Shown here: positions 45,399 through 54,695 of the stretch, piece after piece
Layout: every line of letters starts with the position of its first letter
How positions within the stretch are numbered: the first letter of the stretch is position 1
Notes under the pieces: generated by a model
Seen by the model: the letters and a program-made list of their open reading frames with translations, nothing else
Told to the model about the DNA's origin: nothing
Databases searched by the model: none
Assembly (NCBI GenBank): GCA_965232595.1
Contig: OZ246983.1
Location: 3,286,001-3,350,000 of the forward strand
Reading direction: 5' to 3'
DNA from: SZUA-309 sp965232595
GTDB lineage: Bacteria > Pseudomonadota > Gammaproteobacteria > Pseudomonadales > Azotimanducaceae
Length of the DNA stretch: 64,000 bases
Program-made: the position numbers and the translations under genes

Positions 45399-46064
45399 TC
45401 ACCCGTCCAGCGGCGCGCCGTCGAAACGTTCCAGGGTTGCAAATGCCTCGACCGGTTTGCGCTTGAGCTTCGTCAGCTGCTTAACTGGCTTGCCCAGCGG
45501 GATCATGGTGGCGAAGGCGTACTGGTCCGGCACCCCGAGCAGTTGCTTCAGGTCGTCTTCCCGCGCTGCCGCAAAGGTGGTGGGCGTGCCGCCGTATCCT
45601 TCGTTGCGGGCGCTGAGCAGGATGTTCCAGACAAAGGGGTAAACGGAACCGCCGGAAATCACCCCGACTCGATCCAGATCCTGGTCGAAGGAGGCGGCAA
45701 CGGCGAGGTCCAGAAACACGAAGAGCAGAACGGGTGCCTGAGTGAGCGCCTGGATCATCGGCTCCGGCACTTCTGTGGCGGCGATCTGCTCTTGAGAAAG
45801 CGCGGTCGGGTGGATGGTGTTCCACGGTGCTTCGCCGGCCTGCACCTGAGCGACGTAGCGCTGCATGGTGGGCCGGATCAGTTCCGGCAGGGCAGCACGG
45901 GTTGCCTGGTCCCGAACCACGATCACCCGCCAGCCCTGACGATTACCGCCGCTCGGTGCGAAGCGGGCATTGTCGAGGATCTTGTGCAGCACGGCATCGT
46001 CCACGGGCTCGTCGAGAAACTGCCGGGCGGCGAACGTTGTCCGCATCACGTCGTATAGATCCAT
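45399..46064 (-). CDS. Nitroreductase-family FMN oxidoreductase
   Basis: A 221-residue flavoprotein starting MDLYDVMRTTFAARQFLDEPV. The opening TTFAARQFLDEPV and APSGGNRQGWRVIVV segments are the FMN-phosphate site; GYGGTPTTFAA near residue 165 is also characteristic. AAGGAG precedes the ATG at 46064. Family members reduce nitroaromatics, quinones or flavin using NAD(P)H. It is followed on the same strand by a BBE-type oxidase. Confidence 0.88.
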   Translation of the reverse strand: MDLYDVMRTTFAARQFLDEPVDDAVLHKILDNARFAPSGGNRQGWRVIVVRDQATRAALPELIRPTMQRYVAQVQAGEAPWNTIHPTALSQEQIAATEVPEPMIQALTQAPVLLFVFLDLAVAASFDQDLDRVGVISGGSVYPFVWNILLSARNEGYGGTPTTFAAAREDDLKQLLGVPDQYAFATMIPLGKPVKQLTKLKRKPVEAFATLERFDGAPLDG

Positions 46065-46107
46065 GGCTTGCTCCTTGTCTGCTGGCTGGGTCGGGACCAG
46101 GCCGTGA

Positions 46108-46839
46108 CTATAGCTGCGCCGCTGGTTCTGCCGAAAGCTCGAGTTGCACCCGAATCCGATCGGTGACGGCGATGGCGCCGGCGAACGCGCTGTAGGCGCG
46201 AATGCCCAGCGCCCGATGGCTGAGCTCGAAGTCAGCAGACGCGCTGATCGAGTTGTCCTGAACCGACCAGCTGAGCGGCACGGTGAAGGCATGACGCTCG
46301 TCGCGGAACAGAATCTCCAGATTTACCTGCTCGCTGTTCAGCCAGCGAACGTCGACCAGCACCCAGGGATGGTTGTTGCTGTCGAAGCCGCGCGGGCCGA
46401 GCATGCGGGTACGGGTCGCCGCGATGTCTTCGGCGCTGCGCAGCGACTCGAATCCGGCGCCCGCGGCCTGGCGCGACTGCGGATCGTCCAGCTCCAGATC
46501 CCAGGGTCGGAAGTAAAGCCTGGCTGAGGAGCCGCTGATGGGCTCGGCGAGGTGAATGCTGCCGCCGACCGCCGTTGTCTCCAGGACGTGGGCGTGAGAG
46601 AGGTGACTGAGCCAGCCGGCCTTGAAGGTGTGAATTTCCAGGTCGGCGGCGGTGATCCGATACTCGCTGGTGCCTTCAGGCACTGCCGCTTCGGGCGCTG
46701 GGTCATCGCCCGGCGGGAGCACCTCGGGCTGAGGCAGCAGCGCGCAGCCGGTACTGAGCAGCAGCAGGAGGGCGGCCAGCCCCGGACGGAGCTTTCTTAA
46801 ATGGCTTATATGGCTTGTCTGGAGCGCGCGATGGAGCAA
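46108..46839 (-). CDS. YceI-like lipoprotein
   Basis: A 243-residue exported lipoprotein. A hydrophobic stretch ends in lipobox LSTGC with the lipid Cys at 32. The domain from about 58 has YRITAADLEIHTFKAGWLSHLSHAH, cited as FKAGWLSHLSHAH, and a series of alternating strands to VQLELSAEP, resembling the YceI lipid-binding barrel. YceI proteins bind isoprenoid or fatty chains. The identity to YceI is moderate by eye, so function is uncertain. Its start is 80 bases from the divergent MATE gene. Confidence 0.7.
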   Translation of the reverse strand: MLHRALQTSHISHLRKLRPGLAALLLLLSTGCALLPQPEVLPPGDDPAPEAAVPEGTSEYRITAADLEIHTFKAGWLSHLSHAHVLETTAVGGSIHLAEPISGSSARLYFRPWDLELDDPQSRQAAGAGFESLRSAEDIAATRTRMLGPRGFDSNNHPWVLVDVRWLNSEQVNLEILFRDERHAFTVPLSWSVQDNSISASADFELSHRALGIRAYSAFAGAIAVTDRIRVQLELSAEPAAQL

Positions 46840-46919
46840 CTGACGAAATCCTCGAGCAATTTCCCGGATGGCGTGAGCAGACTACACTGCCCGTTTCTGT
46901 TCCGAGAGACTACCTCGAC

Positions 46920-48278
46920 TTGAGCACACGCGGCGCCGGCCCCGGATTCACGGAAGGCGACATGTCCCGTCATGTCCTGCGTCTGTCCGGCTTCATGATC
47001 ATGGGGTTTCTGGCCATGACCCTGGCGCAGCTGGTCGAGGCCTTCTATCTGGGCATGGTTGGCCGGGACGAGCTGGCCGCGGTGGCGTTCACCTTTCCGG
47101 TGGTCATGGCGTTCAACGCCCTGACCCGCGGCATCGGGGTGGGCACGGGCGCGGTGCTGGCCCGGGCCATCGGCGAAGGGGACCGGGAGCAGGCTGCGCG
47201 CTTCAGCTCCCACGGCCTGCTGCTGGTGCTGCTGTTTACCGTGGCCTGCTCGCTGCTGCTCGCCTGGGGCAGCGAGGGGATCTTCCGGTTGTTGGGTGCC
47301 GAAGGTCACGTCCTGGAACTCGCGACCCTGTACATGCTCATCTGGGTGATCGGTTTCCCCGGCTTCGGCCTCTCCATGGTTGGATCGGGCCTGATGCGCT
47401 CCATCGGCGACCCGGCGTTTCCGGGTTACGTGATGACTGCCGGCTCGGTGATCCAGGTGCTGGTCGCGCCGCCGCTGATCTTCGGCTGGTTCGGTTTCCC
47501 GGCGCTGGGGATCGAGGGCGCAGCCTGGTCCTTCGTGATCGCCCGCTCCTGTTCCTTCCTGATGACGGCCTGGTGGTTCCTGCTCAAGGAACGGATGATC
47601 CGGTTCACGGCTGCCGGTATCGGCGAGTCTACACGCGCCATCCTGCACGTGGGCGTGCCTGCGGCCGCCAGCAACCTGATCCAACCGCTGTCAGCCGCGG
47701 TCACCACCCGAATTCTGGCCGGATTCGGCACCACGGTGGTTGCCGGTTTCGGGGTTGCCGGGCGGATTGATGCGGTGGTGACCATGGTCGTGATCGGCAT
47801 CTCTGCCAGCGCGGCACCGCTGGTGGGTCAGAACTGGGGTGCCCGGCTTTACGACCGGGTAGACGAGGCGCTGAAGCTCGGCTACCGCTACTGCCTGATC
47901 TGGGGCGTGACCGCCGCCATCATCATGTGGCTCGGCGCGCCGTTCTTCGTTTCCCTGATCACCGACGATCCGGAGGTGGCGAGGCCGGCGATCGCGTTCC
48001 TCTACATCGTGCCGATCAGCATCGGCTTCATGGGCATGGTGAACGTGGCAAACGCCTCGTTCAACGCGCTGTCGAAGCCGGTGCCGCCGCTGGTGCTCTC
48101 CGTTTCCCGGCTTGTCATCGTCTACATACCGGCAGCCGTGGCCGCCGGTCACTACTTCGGCTACCTGGGCGTGTTTGCGGCGACGACGATCGTGACCGTA
48201 CTGTTCGGCTTTTTCGGCTGGCGCTGGAACGACGCGACGATCAGGCGGCTGCGGAGCCGGGCTGAAAGCGGCGGCTGA
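46920..48278 (+). CDS. MATE-family efflux transporter
   Basis: A 452-residue membrane protein with the MATE layout of two six-helix halves. The opening GPGFTEGDMSRHVLRLSGFM, cited as FTEGDMSRHVLRLSG, and TRGIGVGTGAVLARAIGEGD, cited as GVGTGAVLARAIGEGD, are family segments, and the second half has AAPLVGQNWGARLYDRV. I prefer TTG 46920, which keeps the family N-terminus; ATG 46962, with GGAAGG before it, is the alternative and shortens it by 14 residues. It exports cationic or hydrophobic drugs using Na+ or H+. Confidence 0.85.
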   Translation: MSTRGAGPGFTEGDMSRHVLRLSGFMIMGFLAMTLAQLVEAFYLGMVGRDELAAVAFTFPVVMAFNALTRGIGVGTGAVLARAIGEGDREQAARFSSHGLLLVLLFTVACSLLLAWGSEGIFRLLGAEGHVLELATLYMLIWVIGFPGFGLSMVGSGLMRSIGDPAFPGYVMTAGSVIQVLVAPPLIFGWFGFPALGIEGAAWSFVIARSCSFLMTAWWFLLKERMIRFTAAGIGESTRAILHVGVPAAASNLIQPLSAAVTTRILAGFGTTVVAGFGVAGRIDAVVTMVVIGISASAAPLVGQNWGARLYDRVDEALKLGYRYCLIWGVTAAIIMWLGAPFFVSLITDDPEVARPAIAFLYIVPISIGFMGMVNVANASFNALSKPVPPLVLSVSRLVIVYIPAAVAAGHYFGYLGVFAATTIVTVLFGFFGWRWNDATIRRLRSRAESGG

Positions 48279-48299
48279 TCTGTAAGCCAACCGCGACGA

Positions 48300-50447
48300 T
48301 CACTCCGCCAGCGGATCCGGTCGGGCCTGAAAGTGCACGACCAGCGGCTTCGATCCCTTGCCGCCCTCCATCAGCCAGGGCGTACGGTCACCGCTTGGCA
48401 CCCACAGGCCGCGGGCGTTCCAGCCGCCCTCCGGATCATCGATCCGACCTTCGAAACCCTTGGTGTAGAAGCCCAGCGGGTAGGGGATGCGGATGGTGAC
48501 GAAGTACGGCTCGCCGTCTTCGTTCTGCACAAGCGCATGCACACCGTCGAACAGGTTTGCGGTCACCATGGGCACATCCCGGCCGAGCCCCAGCGTGTTG
48601 TGCTGATCGACCCATGTGTAATAGCTGGACTCGACGCTGAACTCCGGCAGGTCGACGAAGCCAGGTCCGGGCAGGTCGTAGAGCGTCCAGCCTTCAGGGC
48701 AGTGCTGGCCGGTCGCCTCGGGACCGTTCAGTGGCCCCTGACACAGACGCCGATCAAAGGCGCCCAGGTGGCCGCTGCCCAGGGAGACCCACACCACACC
48801 CTCGCTGTCGATGTCGGCGCCGCGAACGCCGAAACCGGGCAGCGGCGGCTCGTAGTATTCCGATAACGTGGTCTGCGGCGGGTTGCTGCCGGGCACCATC
48901 CGAACGATGGAGCCCGGATAGCGGAAGGCATTGGAACCCCAGACCGAATCGTCCGCCGGGTTCGGCATCACCGCGTAGAAGCCCTTGTTCAGGCGCATGT
49001 CCTTGCCGGGCTCCTGGGGCTGGTCCGGTTCGGTCCACTCGTCCACCTGCCCGTTGCCGTTGGTGTCGATGATCACCGGCGCCCAGACCTGGGAAGCGGC
49101 CGCATCGCCGGTCTCCAGAAACTGCCGGGTGTTCAGCCAGCCAACCACGTCACCGCCGCCGCTGGTGAATAGCGTGTTGTCCGCATCGTCCTCGAACTGC
49201 AGGTGGTGGGTGCTGAAGCAGGTGTCGACGAACTGATAGGAGCCGTCCCGGGGATCGTAAACCGCCAGATGCCGGTTGGTTCTTTCCTTCGGGTAGTGGG
49301 CGGCGGATGGGTGGTCGGACCCCTGGCGACAGAAGTCGGGATTCTCCGGGCCGCGGATACGAGCAGTGAGCCACACCCGGCCATCCTGATCGAGCATGGG
49401 GTTGTGGATGTTGGCCTGGCTGTCCCAGATCCGCTCGTCGCCCCAGTACGCGGACGGCGCGATCACCGGCGCTTCATGGGTGGTGGGCGTGTCCGGATCG
49501 CGAACGGGCACGGTAAACACGGTGGCGGTGTTGGTTGCCGGATCAAGAATCGGCATCTCGTCGGTGGAAAGCTCAGGGGCGCCGTAGAGCCTGCCGTAGC
49601 CGTTTACCGTTGGATCACGGCGATCGGTGCCGGACAGATCGTGCATGTAGGCCTTCGGGTTCGACCAGTCACGCACGGTAGCAACGATGTTCCGCTCCAG
49701 CCCGGCGGGCCGGTCTGGCCTGGCATGGGGCAACTCGCCGGCGGCAATCCGATCGCTCCAGTCGGCCAGGTACTTATAAGGCACGCCGCGGAGCAGCTGA
49801 CCGGCAATCCGGGTCATGTTGTTACCCGCCTGTCCGGCAGCAATCCGGGTTGCCCAGGCAGCCTGAGTATCTTCGATGTGGGCAAGGCTGGCCGGCAGCG
49901 TTCGGGTGGACGCCTGGCCCATCTGGTGGCAGCCGACGCAGGCCATGTTTTTCATCCACATCAGGTAGTGATTGCGGCCGCCGGGGATGTCGGCGACCTC
50001 TGCTTCCGTCGGCAGGCGCATCATCGAGTACCAGTAAGCGGCGGGGTACACCCGGGCGGCCGTCGCCGCGTCCGCTGCCACGGTTGCGGTCAGCGCCAGG
50101 TTGTCACCTGCCCGGGCAGCAACGGCGGTCGAGTCCTCGAGGCCGTAGCCGCGTACCCAGACCCGGTAGCTGGCAGCGGGCAGGTCGGGGATCAGAAACC
50201 GGCCGTCTTCGTTGGTGACGACGATCTTCGCGTAGCGGGTGCCGAGGTCCTCCGTTTCGGCGATCACCCAGACGCCTGATTCGGCGCCGACGCCGCTGCT
50301 GACGGTGCCGGTGATGCTCGTCGGTGCTGGTGCGGGTGCTGTGGCTTGTTGCGCTGGTGTCGAGCCCGGATCTTCCGTCTCCGCCGGCTGGCCGCACCCG
50401 ATCAGCAGCAGGCTCAGCAGCATGACGCTCGCTGCGGGCTTTCCCAT
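48300..50447 (-). CDS. Haem-c lipoprotein with carboxypeptidase-like domain and propeller-like region
   Basis: A 715-residue exported lipoprotein with lipobox LIGC (Cys18). A carboxypeptidase regulatory-like beta domain lies at about 43-125 (GTVSSGVGAESGVWV, DGRFLIPDLPAASYRVWV), then a haem-c motif C170-V-G-C173-H174. The long remainder contains segments such as GVRGADIDSEGVVWVSLGSGHLGAF, cited as ADIDSEGVVWVSLGSGHLG, reminiscent of Vgb-type streptogramin-lyase propellers. Similar proteins occur beside alcohol or amine oxidation genes, but no partner is obvious here. The role could be electron transfer or sensing. Confidence 0.72.
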   Translation of the reverse strand: MGKPAASVMLLSLLLIGCGQPAETEDPGSTPAQQATAPAPAPTSITGTVSSGVGAESGVWVIAETEDLGTRYAKIVVTNEDGRFLIPDLPAASYRVWVRGYGLEDSTAVAARAGDNLALTATVAADAATAARVYPAAYWYSMMRLPTEAEVADIPGGRNHYLMWMKNMACVGCHQMGQASTRTLPASLAHIEDTQAAWATRIAAGQAGNNMTRIAGQLLRGVPYKYLADWSDRIAAGELPHARPDRPAGLERNIVATVRDWSNPKAYMHDLSGTDRRDPTVNGYGRLYGAPELSTDEMPILDPATNTATVFTVPVRDPDTPTTHEAPVIAPSAYWGDERIWDSQANIHNPMLDQDGRVWLTARIRGPENPDFCRQGSDHPSAAHYPKERTNRHLAVYDPRDGSYQFVDTCFSTHHLQFEDDADNTLFTSGGGDVVGWLNTRQFLETGDAAASQVWAPVIIDTNGNGQVDEWTEPDQPQEPGKDMRLNKGFYAVMPNPADDSVWGSNAFRYPGSIVRMVPGSNPPQTTLSEYYEPPLPGFGVRGADIDSEGVVWVSLGSGHLGAFDRRLCQGPLNGPEATGQHCPEGWTLYDLPGPGFVDLPEFSVESSYYTWVDQHNTLGLGRDVPMVTANLFDGVHALVQNEDGEPYFVTIRIPYPLGFYTKGFEGRIDDPEGGWNARGLWVPSGDRTPWLMEGGKGSKPLVVHFQARPDPLAE

Positions 50448-50509
50448 CGTGGCATCTCCCCATGCGCATAAGGCATAGTCAGTCTACCTGGGAGAGGGGG
50501 CGAGAATAA

Positions 50510-51820
50510 GTGAGCGACTCAGTGAGCACCGCGGCGCCCGTCAGCGCGTCAGATCGGATCGAGTCGCTGGACGTGCTCCGTGGCTTTGCGCTCCTCGGCA
50601 TCCTGCTGCTGAACATCCTCGGTTTTGGCCTGCACTCAGCCGGCTACTTCAACCCGCTGATCGGTACCGGCGAAAATCCCGGCCTCAACCTGGCGATCTG
50701 GGGCGGGGTGAACGTCTTCTTTGAGGGCGCCATGCGGGCGCTCTTCTCCATGCTCTTCGGCGCCGGGGTGGTGATGTTCACCACCGGGCTCGGCTCGGGC
50801 AGCGGTCAGGGCAAGAGCGGCTGGCTGCACTACAAGCGTACGTTCTGGCTGCTGATGTTCGGTGTTTTCGATGCCTACATCCTGCTCTGGAACGGCGACA
50901 TCCTCATCGTCTACGCCATCTGCGGGGCGCTGCTCTACCCCCTGCGGAACCGCAAGCCTAGAACCCTGATCATCCTTGCCGGCGTGGTGCTAGTGCTCAC
51001 CTCTCTGACTTACGAAGGGATGGGCCAGTCGATGCAGATGGGCCGCGATGCGGCGGCTGAGATCGCCCAGAACCCGGCTGCGGCGGAAGATCCGGCAAAG
51101 AAGGGTTGGGCGGAAGGCTGGACCGAGTTCTCGCGCGGCTTCCTGGTGGATGAGGCAGCCCAGCAGGAAGAGCTGGCGCAGCGGCGCGGCTCCTATCTTG
51201 ATGCGGCCGCATGGAATGCCGGCGTGATGAACGAGAACCTGATGTTCGTGGTGCCGGTCTTTCTGCTCTGGGACGCGCTGGCCATGATGCTGCTCGGCAT
51301 GGCCTTTTATCGGCTGGGGGTGCTGAACGGCGAGCGCTCCCGAACGTTTTACCTGCGCATGATGATCGGCGGCTTTGCCGTTGGCCTGCTGGCGAACGGC
51401 TGGGAGCATCTGCGCGCGGTGCAGAGTGACTACGACCTCATCGTGGTATTTGGCTACATGCAGGGTACCTACCACGTTGGCCGGCTTGGTTTGGCGCTGG
51501 GCTGGATGGGTCTGGTGATGCTCGTCTGTCAGGGTGGTCTCTGGGCGGCGCTTCGGGGGCGGCTGGCGGCGGTCGGGCGCATGGCGCTCAGCAACTACCT
51601 TCTGCACTCGCTGATCTGCCTGCTCGTCTTCACCGGGGTTGGTTTCGGCCTGGTTGGCCACCTGGAGAGATGGGGCCTGTATCTGGTCGTGTTCGCCATC
51701 TGGGCGTTTCAGCTCTGGCTCTCTCCCTGGTGGCTCGACCGCTATCGTTACGGTCCGGCGGAGTGGCTCTGGCGAACCTTGACTTATGGGTCGAGACAAC
51801 GTTTCTTGGCCAGTCCCTGA
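50510..51820 (+). CDS. DUF418 (YeiB-like) membrane protein
   Basis: A 436-residue integral membrane protein starting at GTG 50510. The N-terminal RIESLDVLRGFALLGILLLNI, cited as SLDVLRGFALLGILLLN, and FFEGAMRALFSMLFGAG mark the acyltransferase-like first part, and the last helices form DUF418 with SNYLLHSLICLLVF. The biochemical role is not established in this family; a lipid- or acyl-modifying activity has been proposed. It is divergent from the haem-c lipoprotein gene, 62 bases apart. Confidence 0.85.
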   Translation: MSDSVSTAAPVSASDRIESLDVLRGFALLGILLLNILGFGLHSAGYFNPLIGTGENPGLNLAIWGGVNVFFEGAMRALFSMLFGAGVVMFTTGLGSGSGQGKSGWLHYKRTFWLLMFGVFDAYILLWNGDILIVYAICGALLYPLRNRKPRTLIILAGVVLVLTSLTYEGMGQSMQMGRDAAAEIAQNPAAAEDPAKKGWAEGWTEFSRGFLVDEAAQQEELAQRRGSYLDAAAWNAGVMNENLMFVVPVFLLWDALAMMLLGMAFYRLGVLNGERSRTFYLRMMIGGFAVGLLANGWEHLRAVQSDYDLIVVFGYMQGTYHVGRLGLALGWMGLVMLVCQGGLWAALRGRLAAVGRMALSNYLLHSLICLLVFTGVGFGLVGHLERWGLYLVVFAIWAFQLWLSPWWLDRYRYGPAEWLWRTLTYGSRQRFLASP

Positions 51821-51850
51821 TTGACCAAACCCTTCAAGGAGGACGAGAGA

Positions 51851-52228
51851 GTGATTGGATACGTGACCATCGGTACCAGCGACATGGAGAAGGCCTGCGC
51901 GTTCTACGATGCGCTGCTGGGTGAGATCGGCGGTTCCCAGCTCATGGGCATGGACCGGATCAAGTTTTACGGCACCGGCGGCGACGGCGCCATGCTGGCG
52001 ATCTGCATTCCCTATGATGAAAAAGAACAGAACTGCGGCAACGGCAACATGGTGGCCATCAACGCCGGCGACAATGAAACCGCAGCGAAGCTTTACGCCA
52101 AGGCCCTCGAGCTGGGCGCCACCGATGAGGGTGAGCCGGGCGATCGGGTGCCGGGTGTTTTCTACGGTGCCTACGTACGTGACCTGGACGGCAACAAGCT
52201 CTGCTTCTACGTCATGAACATGGGCTGA
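51851..52228 (+). CDS. VOC (glyoxalase/bleomycin-resistance-like) protein
   Basis: A 125-residue vicinal-oxygen-chelate protein. The start is GTG 51851, which has AAGGAGGA at 51836-51843, 7 bases ahead. An in-frame TTG at 51821 lacks such a site and would add 10 residues. The opening IGYVTIGTSDMEKACAFYDALL is the family N-terminus, cited as TIGTSDMEKACAFYDALL, and DLDGNKLCFYVMN closes it. The position of metal ligands is not clear. It may be a lyase or dioxygenase-like enzyme. It lies 30 bases after the DUF418 gene. Confidence 0.85.
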   Translation: MIGYVTIGTSDMEKACAFYDALLGEIGGSQLMGMDRIKFYGTGGDGAMLAICIPYDEKEQNCGNGNMVAINAGDNETAAKLYAKALELGATDEGEPGDRVPGVFYGAYVRDLDGNKLCFYVMNMG

Positions 52229-52263
52229 GCCGGGCACTGGTATAGACAGAGACTGAGAAAACC

Positions 52264-52284
52264 GGGGCCGCAGCATGCGGCCCC
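52264..52284. terminator. GC-rich hairpin without a T-run
   Basis: GGGGCCGC and GCGGCCCC are perfect 8-bp arms with loop AGCAT, lying between the VOC protein gene (ending 52228) and the thiolase gene (from 52339). No T-run follows on the plus strand; on the minus strand GGTTTTC follows, which is weak. It may be a pause or attenuator structure. Confidence 0.35.
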
Positions 52285-52338
52285 ACTTCGTTCTGGCGGC
52301 CGGCCCAGGTGCGCCGGAGCAAACTGGGGGACAAGCAA

Positions 52339-53529
52339 ATGAGTGAAGCCGTCGTCATCGTCGACAGCGTCCGCACCGGGCTCGCCAAAGCCCATCGCGG
52401 TACCTTCAACCTGACCCGATCTGATGATCTGGTTGCCCACTGCATCGATTCGCTGCTGGCGCGGAACGGCGCGGTTGACGCCGCGGAAGTCGACGACGTG
52501 GTCCTCGGCTGCGGCCGCCAGGTCGGCGAGCAGTCGGCCAACATCGCCAGGGATGCCGTGGTGCTCTCGCAGCTGCCGGTCAGCGTTGCCGGCACCACCA
52601 TCAGCCGCGCCTGCTCGTCCGGCCTGAACAGCATCGCCTTCGCGGCCAGTCAGATTGCCACCGGCAACGGCGACGTGATGCTTGCCGGGGGCGTGGAGTC
52701 AATCAGCGGTCTGTCTCGAGGCAAGGATGCGGAGTTCGATCAGAACCCGACCCTGCTCGAGGAGAAGCCGGAGATCTACATGGCCATGGGCAACACTGCG
52801 GAGGTGGTGGCGCGGCGCTACCAGGTGACCAGGGAAGCACAGGACGAGTACTCGCTGCAGAGCCAGCAGCGCTACGCGGCGGCGGCTGAAGCAGGCAAGA
52901 TCGCCGAGGAGATCGTCCCGATGACGGTCCAGTGGCGCAAGCTGGTGGACAGGGAGACGGGGGCCACGGAGATTGTCGAGGGCACCGTAGACAAAGACGA
53001 GTGCAACCGCCCGAGCACCACGCTGGATGGACTGAGCGCGCTGCCGCCGGCTTTCGAAGATGGCGGCAGCGTGACCGCCGGCAACGCCTCCCAGCTGTCC
53101 GACGGCGCTTCCATGTCGCTGCTGATGAGCGAACGGCGTGCCGAGCAGCTCGGTCTCGAGCCCATGGGTTACTTCCGCGGCTTCGCGGTGGCTGGCTGCG
53201 AGCCGGACGAGATGGGGATCGGGCCGGTGTTCGCCATTCCGAAGCTGCTAGAGCGGCACGGGCTGAGCCTGGACGACATCGATCTGGTGGAGCTGAACGA
53301 GGCTTTCGCTTCCCAGTGCCTCTACTGCCGGGATCGTCTCGGCATCGATAACGAGAAGTACAACGTCAACGGCGGCTCCATCGCCATTGGCCACCCGTTC
53401 GGCATGACCGGCGCCCGACTCACCGGCCTGCTGCTCAGAGAGCTGGACCGGCGGGACAAGAAGCTCGGCATCGTCTCCATGTGCATCGGTAAGGGAATGG
53501 GAGCTGCGGGTCTCTTCGAGGCCTGCTGA
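52339..53529 (+). CDS. Thiolase / acetyl-CoA C-acyltransferase
   Basis: A 396-residue thiolase. The nucleophile Cys92 lies in SRACSSGLNS, the catalytic His is in NVNGGSIAIGHPFG near residue 355, and the second active-site Cys lies in MCIGKGMGAAG near the end. The last motif reads CIGKGMG where most thiolases have CxGGGxG. It condenses or cleaves acyl-CoAs in fatty-acid or ketone-body metabolism. It is followed by an SDR and may supply a beta-oxidation step. Confidence 0.93.
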   Translation: MSEAVVIVDSVRTGLAKAHRGTFNLTRSDDLVAHCIDSLLARNGAVDAAEVDDVVLGCGRQVGEQSANIARDAVVLSQLPVSVAGTTISRACSSGLNSIAFAASQIATGNGDVMLAGGVESISGLSRGKDAEFDQNPTLLEEKPEIYMAMGNTAEVVARRYQVTREAQDEYSLQSQQRYAAAAEAGKIAEEIVPMTVQWRKLVDRETGATEIVEGTVDKDECNRPSTTLDGLSALPPAFEDGGSVTAGNASQLSDGASMSLLMSERRAEQLGLEPMGYFRGFAVAGCEPDEMGIGPVFAIPKLLERHGLSLDDIDLVELNEAFASQCLYCRDRLGIDNEKYNVNGGSIAIGHPFGMTGARLTGLLLRELDRRDKKLGIVSMCIGKGMGAAGLFEAC

Positions 53530-53567
53530 GTAGTTATTTAACCCAATATAGTCAATTAGAGCTTTAT

Positions 53568-54371
53568 ATGAATCTTAAGAATCTGTTCTCCATCGAAGGC
53601 AAAGTCGCCCTGGTGACCGGCGGCTCACGTGGCATCGGCGAGATGATCGCTGCCGGCTTCCTTGCCAACGGTGCCAAGGTCTACATCAGCTCGCGCAAAG
53701 CCGATGTCTGCGACGCCACCGCCGAGCGCCTGCAGCAGGAGTTCGGTGGCGAGTGCATCTCTATCCCGGCCAACCTGTCGGAGATCGACGGGATAGAGGC
53801 GGCGGTTGCTGAAATCAGCAAGCGCGAGCAGAAGCTCGACATCCTGGTCAACAATGCCGGGGTGTCCTGGGGCGCACCGCTGGGTGAGTTTCCCGAGGTG
53901 GGCTGGGACAAGGTGATGGACACAAACGTAAAGGGCGTGTTTTTTCTCACCCAGGCGTTGCTGCCGCTGCTCGAGGCAGCAGGCACCGCGGAAGAGCCCG
54001 CCAGGGTGATCAACGTCGGTTCCATTGATGGCATCAAGACGCCGATGTTCGACAACTTCTCCTACGGCCCTTCGAAAGCAGCCGTTCACCACCTGACCCG
54101 TCAGCTGGCGGCCCATCTGGTGAAGCGCAACGTTATCGTCAACGGCATCGCTCCCGGGCCCTTCCCGACCTGGATGCTCTCCACCGGCGTCGGCGGTGGC
54201 GGCGACGTGGACAACACCGACTGGGACGCGGTGGGCAAGGGCAACCCGCGCGGCCGGGTCGGCACCGCAGAGGACATTGCCGGCCTCGCCATCTTTCTCA
54301 GCTCCCGGGCCTCCGGCTTCACCGTCGGCGAGACCATCACCTGCGACGGCGGCTCCGTCGCCAGCTCCTGA
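53568..54371 (+). CDS. SDR-family oxidoreductase (RhlG-like)
   Basis: A 267-residue classical SDR. VTGGSRGIGEMIA, NNAGVSWGAPL, and the catalytic segment NVGSIDGIKTPMFDNFSYGPSKAAVH, cited as FDNFSYGPSKAAVH, are visible. The body resembles RhlG-type and plant-like SDRs with an extended substrate loop. The 38 bases between the thiolase stop and ATG 53568 are locally AT-rich, with only a weak GAG as ribosome site. It probably reduces or oxidises a 3-oxo/hydroxyacyl compound, given the thiolase neighbour. Confidence 0.9.
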   Translation: MNLKNLFSIEGKVALVTGGSRGIGEMIAAGFLANGAKVYISSRKADVCDATAERLQQEFGGECISIPANLSEIDGIEAAVAEISKREQKLDILVNNAGVSWGAPLGEFPEVGWDKVMDTNVKGVFFLTQALLPLLEAAGTAEEPARVINVGSIDGIKTPMFDNFSYGPSKAAVHHLTRQLAAHLVKRNVIVNGIAPGPFPTWMLSTGVGGGGDVDNTDWDAVGKGNPRGRVGTAEDIAGLAIFLSSRASGFTVGETITCDGGSVASS

Positions 54372-54389
54372 CGGGAGGGAGACCGACTC

Positions 54390-54695
54390 ATGCTGGACGC
54401 CTTCGCGCTGCTCGTGCTGCTGGTCCTGGTGGCGACCGCCATCTTCCTGTTCGTGATCATCGGCCGAATACCCGGCCGGATTGCCCGGGAAGCCGGGCAC
54501 CCGCAGGCAGAGGCCATCAACCTGCTCGGCTGGTTTGGCCTCGCCGCGGGTGGCCTGGGTTGGGTGCTGGCGCTGGTCTGGTCGAAGACGGTCCCCGGTC
54601 CGGACAAGCTGCTGGAAGCCAGGGTTGAAGCGCTGGAGGCGCGGCTGGCGGCGGTCAGTAAGGAGACCAACAGCGCTCAGGAGGGCGGGCAATGA
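54390..54695 (+). CDS. DUF3302 family inner-membrane protein (YiaW-like)
   Basis: A 101-residue protein with two hydrophobic helices (about 3-27 and 43-64) and a charged coiled tail. The layout FFxIIxxxIPxxIAxxxxHPxAxAIxxxGW fits E. coli YiaW; here it reads IIGRIPGRIAREAGHPQAEAI and GWFGLAAGG. GGGAGGGAG stands before ATG 54390. It overlaps the following HlyD-type gene by 4 bases (ATGA), the same order as yiaW-yiaV in enterobacteria, so the two proteins probably form one complex. Confidence 0.78.
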   Translation: MLDAFALLVLLVLVATAIFLFVIIGRIPGRIAREAGHPQAEAINLLGWFGLAAGGLGWVLALVWSKTVPGPDKLLEARVEALEARLAAVSKETNSAQEGGQ

